This document shows, in pieces, positions 11,155 to 23,380 of a DNA stretch of 64,000 nucleotides. The notes beneath the pieces are model-generated. The model had not been told where the DNA came from, did no database searches, and saw nothing but the letters and a program-made list of their open reading frames with translations. The position numbers and the translations under genes are program-made. Each line of letters begins with the position of its first letter. Position 1 is the stretch's first letter. The stretch comes from Asterias rubens (taxonomy: Eukaryota > Echinodermata > Asteroidea > Forcipulatida > Asteriidae): contig NC_047066.1 of the NCBI RefSeq assembly GCF_902459465.1, positions 14,387,047-14,451,046 of the forward strand, written 5' to 3'.

Positions 11155-13089
11155 ATGGCTGCCAGTATCACAGACCATTCAGTGCTTGATAAGATCAGTA
11201 AGGATCATCTAGAATGTCCAATATGCACCAATCGCTTCATCAATCCAACAATGCTAGACTGTCTACACAGCTTCTGCTTCACATGCCTCAAGGAGCTTCA
11301 CCAACAAGATCCTAACAACTCCATCCTACTGTGTCCTCTGTGCAGAAAGAAAACAACACTAGAAGACAACAAGGTTGAAAGTCTACCTAAGGACTTTAAA
11401 CTCAATGCCCTGGTGGATGAGTTTACTGTTCAGGAGCAACTCATGGAGGGTCATGGGTCAGAGGTCAAATGTCAAGCCTGTGAAAGGGATCATATGGCTG
11501 TTTCCAGATGTATTGACTGTGACAATTTTATTTGTCAAGAATGTCAACAGGCACATCAGCATTTTGCTATTTTGAAATCACATCAAATCTATGCACTTGC
11601 TCAACTGCAATCAGGTGTAGTAACCTATCGCAGTAAGATCAGGGAGTACATTCCAAAGTGTGGCAAGCACAGTGATCAGACTCTGAACATCTACTGCAAC
11701 ACATGCCAGAAGTTAGAATGCACAACATGTACTGTTCTTGATCATGGAAATCCAAAGCATGACCTTATTGGCATACCTGAGGCTTTAGACAAATGCAAAC
11801 AGGAAGTCGCAGAGCTGGTTGCAAAAGCTGAGAAGTGCAAGGTGGATATTCAAACTGCCATGGAACAAGCCAGTGAGTCTCGCAAGAAACTGGAATCTTC
11901 ATATGCTGAAACCAATATGAAAATCTCCCAGAAGGCTGCCAAGGAGAGAGCAAAGATCACTGAAGAGGAAAATCAGCTGAAGCAAGAGGCAGAGAGTGTT
12001 TACAAAGACAGAGTCCAGACATTTGAAACTGTAGAGGCAACCAACACAAAAGAAGTGACCCAGGTAGAGCACAAGCTGGGTGAAGTGAATCAGTTCATGA
12101 CCCAAGCAAGCTCTCATGAGATTCTGGATTTCAAGCTGAAACTTATAAACAATCTTGAGGAACTGACTAAGAATCAAGGTGAGATTGTGTCTGACAGGTT
12201 TTCCTTTCTTGAGTTTGAAGAAGGTGAAAGGTCAGTGGGAAGACTGGTGCTGGAAGATAAGCAACAAGCTAAAGCAGAGGCTCAGGCCAAGGAACATGAA
12301 ACAATCCATACAAAACAGGAGTGGAAACTGAAGGAAAGTGTTTTTAAGTGGGCGAATTCGGTTGCAGCTTTCTCCGACAATGAATTAGTAGTACAAGATA
12401 CAACACACAATTCATTGTTTGCATTAAAACCTCAATTAGCAGCAGACAAATCACAATCTGCTCACTGCCCACAAAGATTAAAAGTCACAGGACTTACTAA
12501 ACCAACAGCACTCACTGTGGACAATAATGATCACCTGTATGTGATTGAAGATCTAGAAGTCAAGGTTTTTAACAGGAAATATATGCTCCATCATCAGTTC
12601 CAGCTAAGTGAGAGAATGCTCTCCCCATCATGCCTTGCAGTGGATGAAAACAATCTCATAGCAGTGGGTTATTTACCAGGGCTAATCTCACTCTACAACC
12701 CTGATGGATCACTCATCAGAACATTCTCTACTCCAGTACAGGTAGACTATTTGACTTTATACAAGGAGAGGATTATCTACAGCAGTAGATATGATACACA
12801 TTTACACTCAGTTGAATATAAGGGTGTAAAGGTGTTCTCAGTAGATACTGATCAGTCTGAAAAATCCTATGGTTTGTGCTGTGATAAAGATGGAAGTATC
12901 TTTGTTGCTCAATATAATGGGACAACAGAAAACAATAGAATATGTCAGTACAGTCCTGATGGCAAGTACATTGGATGTGTCATTGAGGATTGTGGTAATG
13001 CCTATGACATCACATTCACACCATCTGGCAACCTTGTAGTAGCAGCATACACATCAGTAAAAATCTACCAAGTTGTTTCCCCAGTATAG
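11155..13089 (+). CDS. TRIM-NHL protein G2, almost identical to G1
   Basis: A 644-residue ORF that differs from G1 at one residue, V7D in the N-terminus before the RING (GTC versus GAC). All zinc ligands of the RING (C21 to C63) and both B-boxes, the coiled coil and the propeller are intact, and it ends VVSPV like G1. The acceptor before the ATG is conserved and pairs with a donor at 9132, giving an intron of about 2 kb that contains the 901-bp transposon. The TATA block upstream of the G1 leader is absent here, so transcription may use another promoter or read through from G1. The near identity means either a very recent duplication or gene conversion, or an assembly artefact that split one locus in two. 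Confidence 0.92.
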   Translation: MAASITDHSVLDKISKDHLECPICTNRFINPTMLDCLHSFCFTCLKELHQQDPNNSILLCPLCRKKTTLEDNKVESLPKDFKLNALVDEFTVQEQLMEGHGSEVKCQACERDHMAVSRCIDCDNFICQECQQAHQHFAILKSHQIYALAQLQSGVVTYRSKIREYIPKCGKHSDQTLNIYCNTCQKLECTTCTVLDHGNPKHDLIGIPEALDKCKQEVAELVAKAEKCKVDIQTAMEQASESRKKLESSYAETNMKISQKAAKERAKITEEENQLKQEAESVYKDRVQTFETVEATNTKEVTQVEHKLGEVNQFMTQASSHEILDFKLKLINNLEELTKNQGEIVSDRFSFLEFEEGERSVGRLVLEDKQQAKAEAQAKEHETIHTKQEWKLKESVFKWANSVAAFSDNELVVQDTTHNSLFALKPQLAADKSQSAHCPQRLKVTGLTKPTALTVDNNDHLYVIEDLEVKVFNRKYMLHHQFQLSERMLSPSCLAVDENNLIAVGYLPGLISLYNPDGSLIRTFSTPVQVDYLTLYKERIIYSSRYDTHLHSVEYKGVKVFSVDTDQSEKSYGLCCDKDGSIFVAQYNGTTENNRICQYSPDGKYIGCVIEDCGNAYDITFTPSGNLVVAAYTSVKIYQVVSPV

Positions 13090-16000
13090 TAAGACCTCAC
13101 CTTGTAACATGCTAAAGTGAACGAACCAAAACAACTAAAACAATAATATCATAGCAAGCACATTACCCTAGTTCATGTACATTGTACCTTTGGTTTTGCT
13201 GGAAGTAACGGTTTGAATACCTTGTATTTGATTTATTAAAGAATCTGGACAATTAATTTCCTAATCCTGAATACAACCTTGAAGAGCATCCACAATCTCA
13301 GATGTCTGAAGCCAAAGGCAAAGGAGGCAATATGGCTCTATGTACATAAACGTTGTTTCAGAACAAAAATGGTGTAAATCTCCTAAATTACTGTTTACGT
13401 GAAATGCTTGTGAAGATATTTTTTTAAAAAATCAATGGAGGTTGAAGGAACACGTTGCCTTGGATCGGACGAGTTGGTCTATAAAAAGCGTTTGTAACTG
13501 TTTGTTATAAAATGCATTTGGTTGGAAAGATGTTTTAAAGGTAGAATACAATGATCCACACAAATTTGCCTCGAAATTGCGTGGTTTTCCTTTTACTTTG
13601 CGAACTAACACGGTCGGCCATTTATGGGAGTAAATATTTGACTCCCATTGGCCGACCGTGTTAGTCGTCGAGGTAAAAGGAAAACTGGCAATTTCGTGGC
13701 ATGTTTGTGTGGATCATTGTATTCTACTTTTACAACATCTTATGCTTTTTATAACAAATGGTTACAAACGCTTTTCAAAGACCAACTCGACCGCTCAAAG
13801 GCAACGTGTTCCTATAAGATATTATGTTGTTCCACTGTGACTTTTATGACAGATACAAATTTGTTGAGGAATCACGATTAGATACAAGATGAACTGTACA
13901 AATATACTCAATAACCCAAAATTACCTTGTTGCACCATGGTCGCATGGACACAACAATTTCATCAGTGAAGCAGATTATTATGTACTTTTATATTACACC
14001 TCTTGCTAGTTCTGTTTTCTGGTTGGCTGAAACACGGTCACATGCATGAGATTTACGCCACCAGGAACTAGACCCACATTGAGACATCGTGTGTACGCTT
14101 TGCAGGAAATAGTTCCATGTGTGGGCAATAGACTTATAATTTTTGACTGGTTACAGCGCCCTCTCTTGACATGAACCATGGACTAGCAACTAAAAAGTTT
14201 CTTTCTTATTTCACATTTTTGACCCAAGGTGTTATAAAACAAATTATGGACTGGCACATTATGGACTGGCACATTATGGACTGGCCTTATTCAGTAAATA
14301 GTGTACGTCTATTCCTGTGAGTGACCAGAGGAGGGACCTATTTCCCTCAGCCTTCAGCCTTAGGAAATAGGTCCCTCTCCTGGTCACTCAAAGTCCCTTG
14401 GAGGAATAGACATGCAATATTTACCTCATTGCCAGTCAACAAGTGTTCAATAACATGTGAATGGCTTATAATGTACAATATAGTTCAACATGCACTAAAA
14501 GGCATGGTTGGTCAATAAGGTCACTTTCATATTAATAGTTATTTTTTATTTTTAATGCCTGTAAATGGGAATCAGAATGTACTAAAACTACTGTTTACAT
14601 AAACTGATGATTATTGTAAATTTTCTTTTACTACTATTATTATATTAAAACATTCTATTTTGCTTGTACAATAAATTGTGACTAAAACACAATTCATCTC
14701 TATAATCTGCTCTCACAGACCTGTTCACTTCGTTTTTGAAAAGGGCAAGGGCACCAAGGCATTTCTCCTTGGTAAGGGCACCATTAGCCAGGAGAAATTT
14801 TAGGTCATGCACAGTGTGGGATGTACTTTGTGTATGAAAAGCCCGGCTCGTATATTGTACTTTCTGCGAATGTGAAGCGAATTTTGACGTCGCAAGCTGT
14901 TTTCATGTTTTCATATTATTATGTTTCGCGTTGAGCAGGCGTTTCGGAGGCAACTGACACAAAATTACTCGTTGTGAATTTGTGACGTCAAAATTTGTAT
15001 CGCATTCACAGGAATGTACATATGTATGAACCGGGCTTTATACCACAGAATACTGTGAAACGGTTAGGGATAGTGCAAGCTGCTCACATCTGTGCAGAAA
15101 TTGTGCAGGTGAAAATGTCATGCATCACGGTGATGTGTGATGAGCGTGTCCATCCGCACCCAAATTAACACACCAGAGGGAGGGCAAGGGGGGGGGGGGG
15201 GCACTTTGAGGCAATCTGACACGTCTTACGACCTTGTCGCACGAGGCAACTTTTACAGGCAATTATAGATGGAGACCAAGGACAAAACAGACACGGGAAA
15301 GTAAAAGGTCTTCACAGGGGAATTCTAAAGACTGGGCCCGTGCTCTACACAAGAAATTTTTTATGTAAAATGTATGGGAAACTTGTGCAGGGACAAAGGA
15401 TAGAACAAAAGCACGCTCTTGAAAACAAACATTTCAAGACGATTAAGCTTACAGAATTTTGGTGGGAATAGAATATGCTGAGTTCCCTTGATGGGAAAAT
15501 TATCTATAGCAAACTAAACAACAAATAAACAAGTAAACAAGCCTACAAACACCAAACCCTTTTTATTTTACTATCACTACATCAGCAATATTCTAGACCA
15601 CAAAACTGTCTAATTACATACAGACAAAAAGTGTTGGACATAAAGTGTACAATAAGTGCATAAATTCCTTGATTTTATATTCTTGATGGCACCATGCAGC
15701 ATGAGATCATTTGTATGTCACAATAAATGTTTATTAATCGTAAAACAAAAAAATATCTGACAACAGAAAGATTTTGTTTTGTTTATAGTAATGTACCAAC
15801 GCACAATGAGTTGTCAGTAGTCACTTATCCATTAAAACACTAATGGAAACCCAACACAAACACACATTGTACTTTGTACACTCACTTGTAAAACAGTTGT
15901 CATGGTTATGGGTTACTATAAATACAGGCCTGGAATGTCATCTTTGAGAGGGCAAGGCCCTTTTCATTTTGTAAAAGTCACTTCCATTCCATTCCACAGG

Positions 16001-16151
16001 AACCTTTTATTTGAAAGGGGCACCAAGGCTAAGACTAGAGAGCAGTAGATGCTATGGCCTCCATAGCCCTTCCAGGTCTGTGTACACGATAGGCGTAATT
16101 GTATTGTATACTGTACATGTATACTACACTTGACGGTGACATCATTGGATC
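13090..16151. repeat. Type B spacer between G2 and G3
   Basis: No gene found. It matches 26395-30407 and 33014-36010 closely from about 14480 on. It has a GGGCAAGGGCACCAAGGCA repeat fragment near 14743-14761, a poly-G run near 15188-15200, and AAAC-rich and AT-rich stretches. Short ORFs are not conserved between the three copies. Confidence 0.7.
13447..13812. repeat. Foldback element downstream of G2
   Basis: Duplicate of 7959-8324 at an offset of 5488, with the same GGAACACGTTGCCTT and AGGCAACGTGTTCC ends. Confidence 0.85.
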
Positions 16152-16159
16152 TATAAATA
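16152..16159 (+). promoter_or_regulatory. Candidate TATA box of G3
   Basis: TATAAATA in the conserved GGATCTATAAATAGAAA context, about 230 bp before the conserved GTAAGTA donor at 16388. Confidence 0.4.
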
Positions 16160-16387
16160 GAAAGGGGAATTTTCTTTCAGGGAGTGATGAGCAATAATGC
16201 CAACTACACGTACAGTGTACATGGTACTATGGACTAGTGCATCACACAGACCCAGCATTAACAGTGTGTACAGTAAGCCATAGGAGGTTGTGGATAAAAC
16301 ACCAGACAGAAGTCACAGCTTATTTGTTTGGTGATGAAGAAAGACCTCAAGGAACACCAAGAAATTGCTTGTAAACTGTATACAATC

Positions 16388-17948
16388 GTAAGTACTTGTT
16401 AGTCCATGAACTGTAGGGACAATTATTTATACTGAGGTCAAAATGGTTTGCATGTGATTGACAAAGGTACAATCACACTGACTGCTACATGCATGAAAAG
16501 TATAATTGTGGATTTTCTGTTCAACTTTAGTTATCTTTAGAACCCTTTACACATGTATAAGCCCCTCTCACACAGGTTGTTCTAAAAAACCCCTCGACCC
16601 ACGACCCTCCGACGTCCGCCCCGTGTTCGAAGAATGTCCCAATTCCAAATTCATAAAATTTCGCTTTACGGCCGAGAAAGAATTAAGTCCCCGATTTAGA
16701 ATTCACAGTGTGTGATCCGCGGCGCCACTTCCTTCCACGACTAGGCTTGACTTCAAGTCTGAGACTGCGGTTATATTTATCTGCATCAGCTACACAGTAT
16801 TGGGAGTATTTACTCTCCGCTTCCGCACGACAAGTGCACACCGATTGGGGACCCCAAACACATCCGTGTGGCCATTCGGTCGGTCGGGTCTACAACCTTG
16901 AGCTCCACTTAGAGCAACTAGTAGTACCATAGTACACAGGACGGGAGCGATCGGCCGGAAATGGGTCCGCCTGATCATCACGTAATGAGTTGGCCGTAAT
17001 CGTACTCGGGTGGTAATTGCAGGTTTCCAGTTGGGATAATAATCTCGGATCGGCCAAGAGATACACGTGGAAATGCCGCAGTTTTTTATCTGTACATCAT
17101 AATTGCCACAGGCCCGATCTCGGCAGCCAATCACGCGAAGTTTGCTTCGTGCATACTACGTGTCTCGTACGCTGTGTAGTTGTGATGTGCGAGGCATGGT
17201 AGTCGACGTCAGCATACAAAATTGTGTGCGTGATTGGCTGAGGTTGTGAACTGTGGCAATTTCGGTGTACAGAAAAAAAGATCGCACAAAAGTCGAAGGT
17301 CGAGGGGGTCGAGGGTTTTTTAGAACAACCCCTCTCACACGAAATGAATTTCCCAGAAAATTCCCTAGAAGATTTATTTGACCTTTTCACTCTTCAATTT
17401 CTAACCTGTGCAAGTCCCAGAACTGTTAGTCCGACCCCCCACCCCCCCCCCACACACACACCCCCACACACCGTATGTATAGATATGACATACTTAATGT
17501 GTAAGAACATGGTTGCATCACATTGTCTTTTGCAAAAGTACAGTCACCTGAGGTCAATTGACACGATGAAAGATACAAAATAAGTAGTCCTGGCGGCCTT
17601 ACACTTTCGTAATGTACCTGTACTACAGTGACGCCCTTGATATCAGGGTCCATATCTGGGGGCGGAAATTTTTTAGAGCTTCATAATTCAAATCTTACCT
17701 GCAAGAAGCCACCAATTTCAACAGATTCACATTCCATAGCAGCATGCATTTTTCTGCGGTGGGTTTTGGTTGTCATACTGTATATTCTTCACAAGTTATG
17801 AAGCTTTGATAACTTTCCGCCCCAGAAACTGGCCCTAATATTTAGGTCTCTTTTTCTGTGTACAGAGCACAGTGGAAGAGTCCTATATAGGGCTACAATA
17901 TGAGTAAATTACTAACAATACAATGAATTGACCTTTTTGTACCAACAG
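16388..17948 (+). other. Putative 5'UTR intron of G3
   Basis: Donor CAATC|GTAAGTAC at 16388 and acceptor ending ACCAACAG at 17948, with a second usable AG a few bases later (GGCAG). The interior includes a 756-bp insertion and a C-rich, CACA-rich tract near 17430-17470. Confidence 0.4.
16575..17330. mobile_element. 756-bp GC-richer inverted-repeat element with about 10-bp TSD
   Basis: Ends GGTTGTTCTAAAAAACCCCT and its complement AGGGTTTTTTAGAACAACC. CCTCTCACAC occurs at 16564-16573 (one extra A before the element) and again at 17331-17340. A 9-10 bp duplication is typical of Mutator-like elements, but no transposase is present. The inside (CGGCC, TCGGCCGG motifs) is noticeably GC-richer than the spacer. 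Neither the G1 nor the G6 leader intron has it. Overlapping short ORFs on both strands look like nothing I know. Confidence 0.7.
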
Positions 17949-17986
17949 GCACGGCAGGGAAAGATCGTAACAAGCTAAAGTCAAAG

Positions 17987-19978
17987 ATGGCTGCCAGTAC
18001 CACAGTCCATTCAGTGCTTGATAAGATCAGTAAGGATCATCTAGAATGTCCAATATGCACCAATCGCTTCATCAACCCAACAATGCTAGACTGTCTACAC
18101 AGCTTCTGCTTCACATGCCTCAAGGAGCTTCACCAACAAGATCCTAACAACTCCATCCTACTGTGTCCTCTGTGCAGAAAGAAAACAACACTAGAAGACA
18201 ACAAGGTTGAAAGTCTACCTAAGGACTTTAAACTCAATGCCCTGGTGGATGAGTTTACTGTTCAGGAGCAACTCATGGAGGGTCATGGGTCAGAGGTCAA
18301 ATGTCAAGCTTGTGAAAGAGATCATATGGCTGTTTCCAGATGTATTGACTGTGACAATTTTATTTGTCAAGAATGTCAACAGGCACATCAGCATTTTGCT
18401 ATTTTGAAATCACATCAAATCTATGCACTTGCTCAACTGCAATCAGGTGTAGTAACCTATCGCAGTAAGATCAGGGAGTACATTCCAAAGTGTGGCAAGC
18501 ACAGTGATCAGACTCTGAACATCTACTGCAACACATGCCAGAAGTTAGAATGCACAACATGTACTGTTCTTGATCATGGAAATCCAAAGCATGACCTTAT
18601 TGGCATACCTGAGGCTTTAGACAAATGCAAACAGGAAGTCGCAGAGCTGGTTGCAAAAGCTGAGAAGTGCAAGGTGGATATTCAAACTGCCATGGAACAA
18701 GCCAGTGAGTCTCGCAAGAAACTGGAATCTTCATATGCTGAAACCAATATGAAAATCTCCCAGAAGGCTGCCAAGGAGAGAGCAAAGATCACAGAAGAGG
18801 AAAAGCAGCTGAAGCAAGAGGCAGAGAGTGTTTACAAAGACAGAGTCCAGACATTTGAAACTGCAGAGGCAACCAATACAAAAGAAGTGACCCAGGTAGA
18901 GCACAAGCTGGGTGAAGTGAATCAGTTCATGACCCAAGCAAGCTCTCATGAGATTATGGATTTCAAGCTGAAACTTATAAACAATCTCGATGAACTAACT
19001 AAGAAACAAGGTGAGATTGTGTCTGACAGGTTTTCCTTTCTTGAGTTTGAAGAAGGTGAAAGGTCAGTGGGAAGACTGGTGCTGGAAGATGAGCAACAAG
19101 CTAAAGCAGAGGCTCAGGCCAAGGAACATGAAACAATCCATACAAAACAAAAGTGGAAACTGAAAGAAAGTTTCAGTCAACTTGGCTTCACACAATTTGC
19201 TATGAAAAGGTTTGTTGCAGCTTTCTCCGACAGTGAAATAGTAGTATTACATGTAGATATAGACCACAATTCATTGTTTGCATTGAAACCTCAAGTAGCA
19301 GCAGACACATCCCAGTCTACTCACTGCCCACAAAGATTAAAACTAAAAGGTCTTTCTGAACCATCAGCACTCACTGTGGACAATAATGATCACCTGTATG
19401 TAATTGACAATCTAGAAGTCAAGGTCTTTAACAGGAAATATATGCTCATTCATCAGTTTCAACTAAGTGAGAGAAAGTTCTCCCCATCATGCCTTGCAGT
19501 GGATGAAAACAATCTCATAGCAGTGGGTTATTCACAAGGGCTAATCTCACTCTACAACCCTGATGGATCACTCATCAGAACATTCTCTACTCCAGTAAAG
19601 GTATACTATTTGACTTTATACAATGAGAGGATTATCAACAGTAGTACAGATGATCGACATTTACACTTAGTTGATTATCAGGGTGGAAAGGTGTTCTCAG
19701 TAGATATTGATCAGTCTGAAGAATCCTTTGGTTTGTGCTGTGATAAAGATGGATGTATCTTTGTTGCTCAATATAATGAGACAACACATAACAATAGAAT
19801 AAGTCAGTACAGTCCCGATGGCAAGTACATTGGATGTGTCATTGAGGATTGTGGTGATGCCTATGACATCACATTCACACCATCTGGCAATCTTGTAGTG
19901 GCAGCAAAAACATCAGTAAACATCTTCCAAGTTGTTTCCCGGTACAGTAAGACCTCACATTGTAACATGCTAAAGTGA
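17987..19978 (+). CDS. TRIM-NHL protein G3
   Basis: 663 residues. RING and both B-boxes match G1 residue for residue; V7 is kept but I5 is T. The coiled coil differs at a few sites (N273K, V293A). The propeller differs strongly. Its entry (about 393-425) reads ESFSQLGFTQFAMKR and contains LHVDIDHNSLF where others have LDTTHN. A later blade has STDDRHLHLVDYQGGKVF in place of the SSRYDTHLHSVEYKG of G1. It ends with the long tail RYSKTSHCNMLK before TGA, as the off-window G0 does. The start ATG has the context GTCAAAGATGGCT. The 3' flank is spacer type A. Its putative target-recognition domain is therefore distinct from its neighbours, while the ligase module is shared. Confidence 0.93.
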   Translation: MAASTTVHSVLDKISKDHLECPICTNRFINPTMLDCLHSFCFTCLKELHQQDPNNSILLCPLCRKKTTLEDNKVESLPKDFKLNALVDEFTVQEQLMEGHGSEVKCQACERDHMAVSRCIDCDNFICQECQQAHQHFAILKSHQIYALAQLQSGVVTYRSKIREYIPKCGKHSDQTLNIYCNTCQKLECTTCTVLDHGNPKHDLIGIPEALDKCKQEVAELVAKAEKCKVDIQTAMEQASESRKKLESSYAETNMKISQKAAKERAKITEEEKQLKQEAESVYKDRVQTFETAEATNTKEVTQVEHKLGEVNQFMTQASSHEIMDFKLKLINNLDELTKKQGEIVSDRFSFLEFEEGERSVGRLVLEDEQQAKAEAQAKEHETIHTKQKWKLKESFSQLGFTQFAMKRFVAAFSDSEIVVLHVDIDHNSLFALKPQVAADTSQSTHCPQRLKLKGLSEPSALTVDNNDHLYVIDNLEVKVFNRKYMLIHQFQLSERKFSPSCLAVDENNLIAVGYSQGLISLYNPDGSLIRTFSTPVKVYYLTLYNERIINSSTDDRHLHLVDYQGGKVFSVDIDQSEESFGLCCDKDGCIFVAQYNETTHNNRISQYSPDGKYIGCVIEDCGDAYDITFTPSGNLVVAAKTSVNIFQVVSRYSKTSHCNMLK

Positions 19979-20282
19979 ACACACCAAAGCAACTGAACCA
20001 TTAATATCATAGCATGCCAATTATGCTAGTTCATGTTGTAGCTTTGGTGTTACCAGAAGTGAACACTTTAGATTTATCAGAGAATCTGGACAATTAATTT
20101 TCTAATCCTGAATACAACCTTGAAGAGCATCCACAATCTCAAATGTCCAGCCAAAGGCAAAGGAGGCAATATGGCATTATGTACATTACGTTGTTTCAAA
20201 ACAAAAAGGTTGTAAATCTCCTAATTTACTGTTAACGTTAACCGCTTGCGAAAATGTTTTTACAAAATCAATGGAGGTTGAA

Positions 20283-20629
20283 GGAACACGTTGCCTTGGA
20301 TCGGACGAGTTGGTCTATAAAAAGCGATTGTATCCGTTTGTTATAGAAATGCATGTGGTTGGAAAGATGTTTTAAAAGTAGAATGCAATGATCCACATAA
20401 ATTTGCCTAGAAATTGCATGGTTTTGCTTTTACTTTGCGAACTAACACGGTCAGCTATTTATGGGAGTCAACAAAATTTTGACTCCCATTAATGGCTGAT
20501 GGTGTTAGTCGACGAAGTTTGTGTGGATCATTGTATTCTACTTTTACAACATCTTTCTACCCATGCATTTCATAACAAACCGTTACAAACGCTTTTCAAA
20601 GACCAACTCAACCGCTCAAAGGCAGCGTG
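20283..20629. repeat. Foldback element downstream of G3
   Basis: Left end GGAACACGTTGCCTT, right end shortened to GGCAGCGTG, exactly like the unit 0 copy. The centre is GGGAGTCAACAAAATTTTGACTCCC. Confidence 0.8.
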
Positions 20630-23370
20630 TAAGATATTATGTTGTTCCACTTTTATGCCAGACAGAAATTTGTTGAGGAATCACGTTGAGATACAAGATG
20701 AACTGTAGAAATAAAATCAATAACCAAAAATGACCTTGTTGCACCATGGTCGCACGGACACAAACAATTTCATCAGTGGACCATACTTCAAATACATGTA
20801 GCAAGAGTTATTGCTTCTAATTCATTTATTCACACTTTGCAGATATGTACTTTTATATTACATCTCTTGCTTGTTCTGTTTTCTGGTTGGCTGAAACACG
20901 CTCACGTGCATGAGATTTACTCCACCAGGAACTAGACCCGCATTGAGACATCGTGTGCGTACGTTTTGCAGGAAATAGTTCCATGAGTGGGCAATAGACT
21001 TATAATTTTTTACTGGTTACAGCGCCTTCACTTGACATGAACCATGGACTAGCATCTAAAAAACTGAATGCGGGGAAATGCATTCCTTTTATTGCGGAAT
21101 GGCCTTTGATTTAATTGCCCATGTGTTAATCAGGAGTTAAAACAGTTTCGTAAGCCCTTGACAAGTTTTAGACCTAAGGTGTTATAAAACACATATGAAC
21201 TGGCATAAATCGGTAAATAGTGCAAATCCATCTCACCTTGGATGATTGACCAGAAGAGGAACCGTCTCAGGAACAAAGTCCCTCGTCTGGTCAGAGTCCC
21301 TTGGAGGAACAGGCAGTTTGCACTACATGTATTTACCTCATTGCCAGACATGTATAATAACACAATAAATGGCTTCTAATGCCCACACTTTATCTTAACA
21401 ACACTGTATAATGTAAATCAACATGCATTAAATGGCACTGATGTTCAATAAGGTCACATTTATTCAAATTAATATAGGTTTTCTTTTTAAGATTATGTCA
21501 AATGTAATGTTGCGTCATTCGATTTAGCAAAATAATAAGTCAATTTATCAATTCATTAAAGTAGCATTCAAATTTGCAGACGCTTCTTGAGGCGTGTGTG
21601 TCATGCAAAAGAATGACGATACGCTAAATTGAACAGAGTGCTAAAGGAATTTGACTCGACTCAAAACGAAATTGAACGGCCAACTTCTGAATTTGAAACG
21701 CAGTAACAACCGGAGAGGCAAAATAGCTTTAATTCAAACGCATGAAAATGAAATTGATTCCTCATTTGCCGAATTTGACCAAGAAAACCTATAGTAATTT
21801 CTTTTTTTCTACACTGTATGCCTGTTAATGGAAATCAGAAAATGTACTCGCTCATTGTTTAAATAAACTGATGATTATTGTTATTTTATTTTACTACTAT
21901 AGTTTTTATATTTTCCATTTTGCTTGTAAAATAAATTAAGACTGAACACACTTCACCTCTATCATCTGCACTCACAGGCCTGTTTGTTTGGTTTTTGAAA
22001 GGACAAGGGCACCAAGGCATTTTCTTCGTGGTAAAGGGAACCCATCTCATCATTAGCCAGGAGAAATTTGAGGTTATGCACAGTGTGTACTTTGTATAAA
22101 CAAAGCCTGGCTCTTACTTCCTGTGAATGCAAATGAGAAGCGAATTTTGACGACACAGGCTGTTTTCCCAGCGAATGTTTCGCAGGAGTTGAGCACAAAT
22201 CAACTGACTCAAATTATCCGTTGCGAATTCGTGACGTCAAAAATTGTATCGCATTCGCAGGAAGAATACTGTGAAACGGTATGGAATAGTGCAAGCTGCG
22301 TACAGGTGCAGAAAGTTGTGCAGGTGGAAATGTAACGCATCACGGTCACGTGTGATAAGCGTGTCCATCCGTACCCCAATTAACACACCTGATGGAGGGC
22401 AAGGGGGGGGGGGGTCGCTTTGAGGCAATCTGCCACGTCTTAGGGCCTTGTCGTATGAGGCAACTTTAACAGGCAACTTGGAGGCAGCCAACAAAGGAGG
22501 GTGCACCAACTTAATAAACTCCCAAAGCGACCAATGCTAAAAGCAACCAATATTCAAAAATATTCACAAAATATATATAGTCTCTCAGACTCTTGAAAAC
22601 ATACATTTCCAGACAACTAAGCTTTGTGATTTTTGATGGAAATGATGCTGAGTTCCCTTGATGGGAAGATTATCTAAGCAAACAAAACAACAAACAAACA
22701 AACAAACAAGTTAACAAGCCTACAAACAACAAACCCTTTTTATTTTACTATCACTATATCAGCAATATTCTAGACCACAAAACTGTATAATTACTACTGG
22801 ACATAAAGTGTACAATAAGTGCATAAATTCCTTGATTCTTTATTCTTGATGGCACCATGCAGCATGAGATCATTTGTATGTCACAATAAATGTTAAAATC
22901 GTTTTTTTTTTTTGCAATATCTGACAACAGACGGCTTAAGAAAGATTTTGTTTGGTTTATAGTAATGTAACAACGCACAATGAGTTGTCAGTGGTCACTG
23001 ATCCATTTAAACACTAAAGGAAACCCAACACAAACACACATTGTACTTTGTACACTCACTTGTAAAACAGTTGTCATGGTTATGGGCTACTATAAATACA
23101 GGCCTGGAATGTCATCTTTGAGAGGGCAAGGCAGTTTTCATTTTGCAAAAGGCATTCCATTGAAAAGTTTACGGGTGAACCTACATGTATTGAAGAGGCA
23201 CCAAGGCCAACAACAGAGGCAATACATATATGTATATAGATGCTACATTATGTATGGCCTCTGCAGCCTCCCTGGTGTATTTCAGGTCTGTGTATGTGTA
23301 CACAATAGGTGTAATTGTACTGTATACAAGTCTGTATACATGTAGAAAGTGACACTTGAAGGTGACATCA

Positions 23371-23380
23371 TGGATAGTTT
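23371..23380. other. Deletion junction removing the G4 TATA block and leader exon
   Basis: Reading G1's upstream against G4's, CATCATGGAT at 23366-23375 is followed at once by AGTTTGCAT. In G1 the two are separated by about 295 bp (roughly 3403-3697) that carry TATAAATA and the GTAAGTA donor. Confidence 0.75.

Larger units (their letters stand above)
8998..14473. repeat. Tandem duplication, right copy (holds G2)
   Basis: Second copy of 3511-8985. Because copying starts at 3511, the TATA block at 3404 is not included. G2 therefore starts with a leader fragment fused directly to the 3' flank of G1. The donor at 9132 and all downstream intron sequence are retained. Confidence 0.9.
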
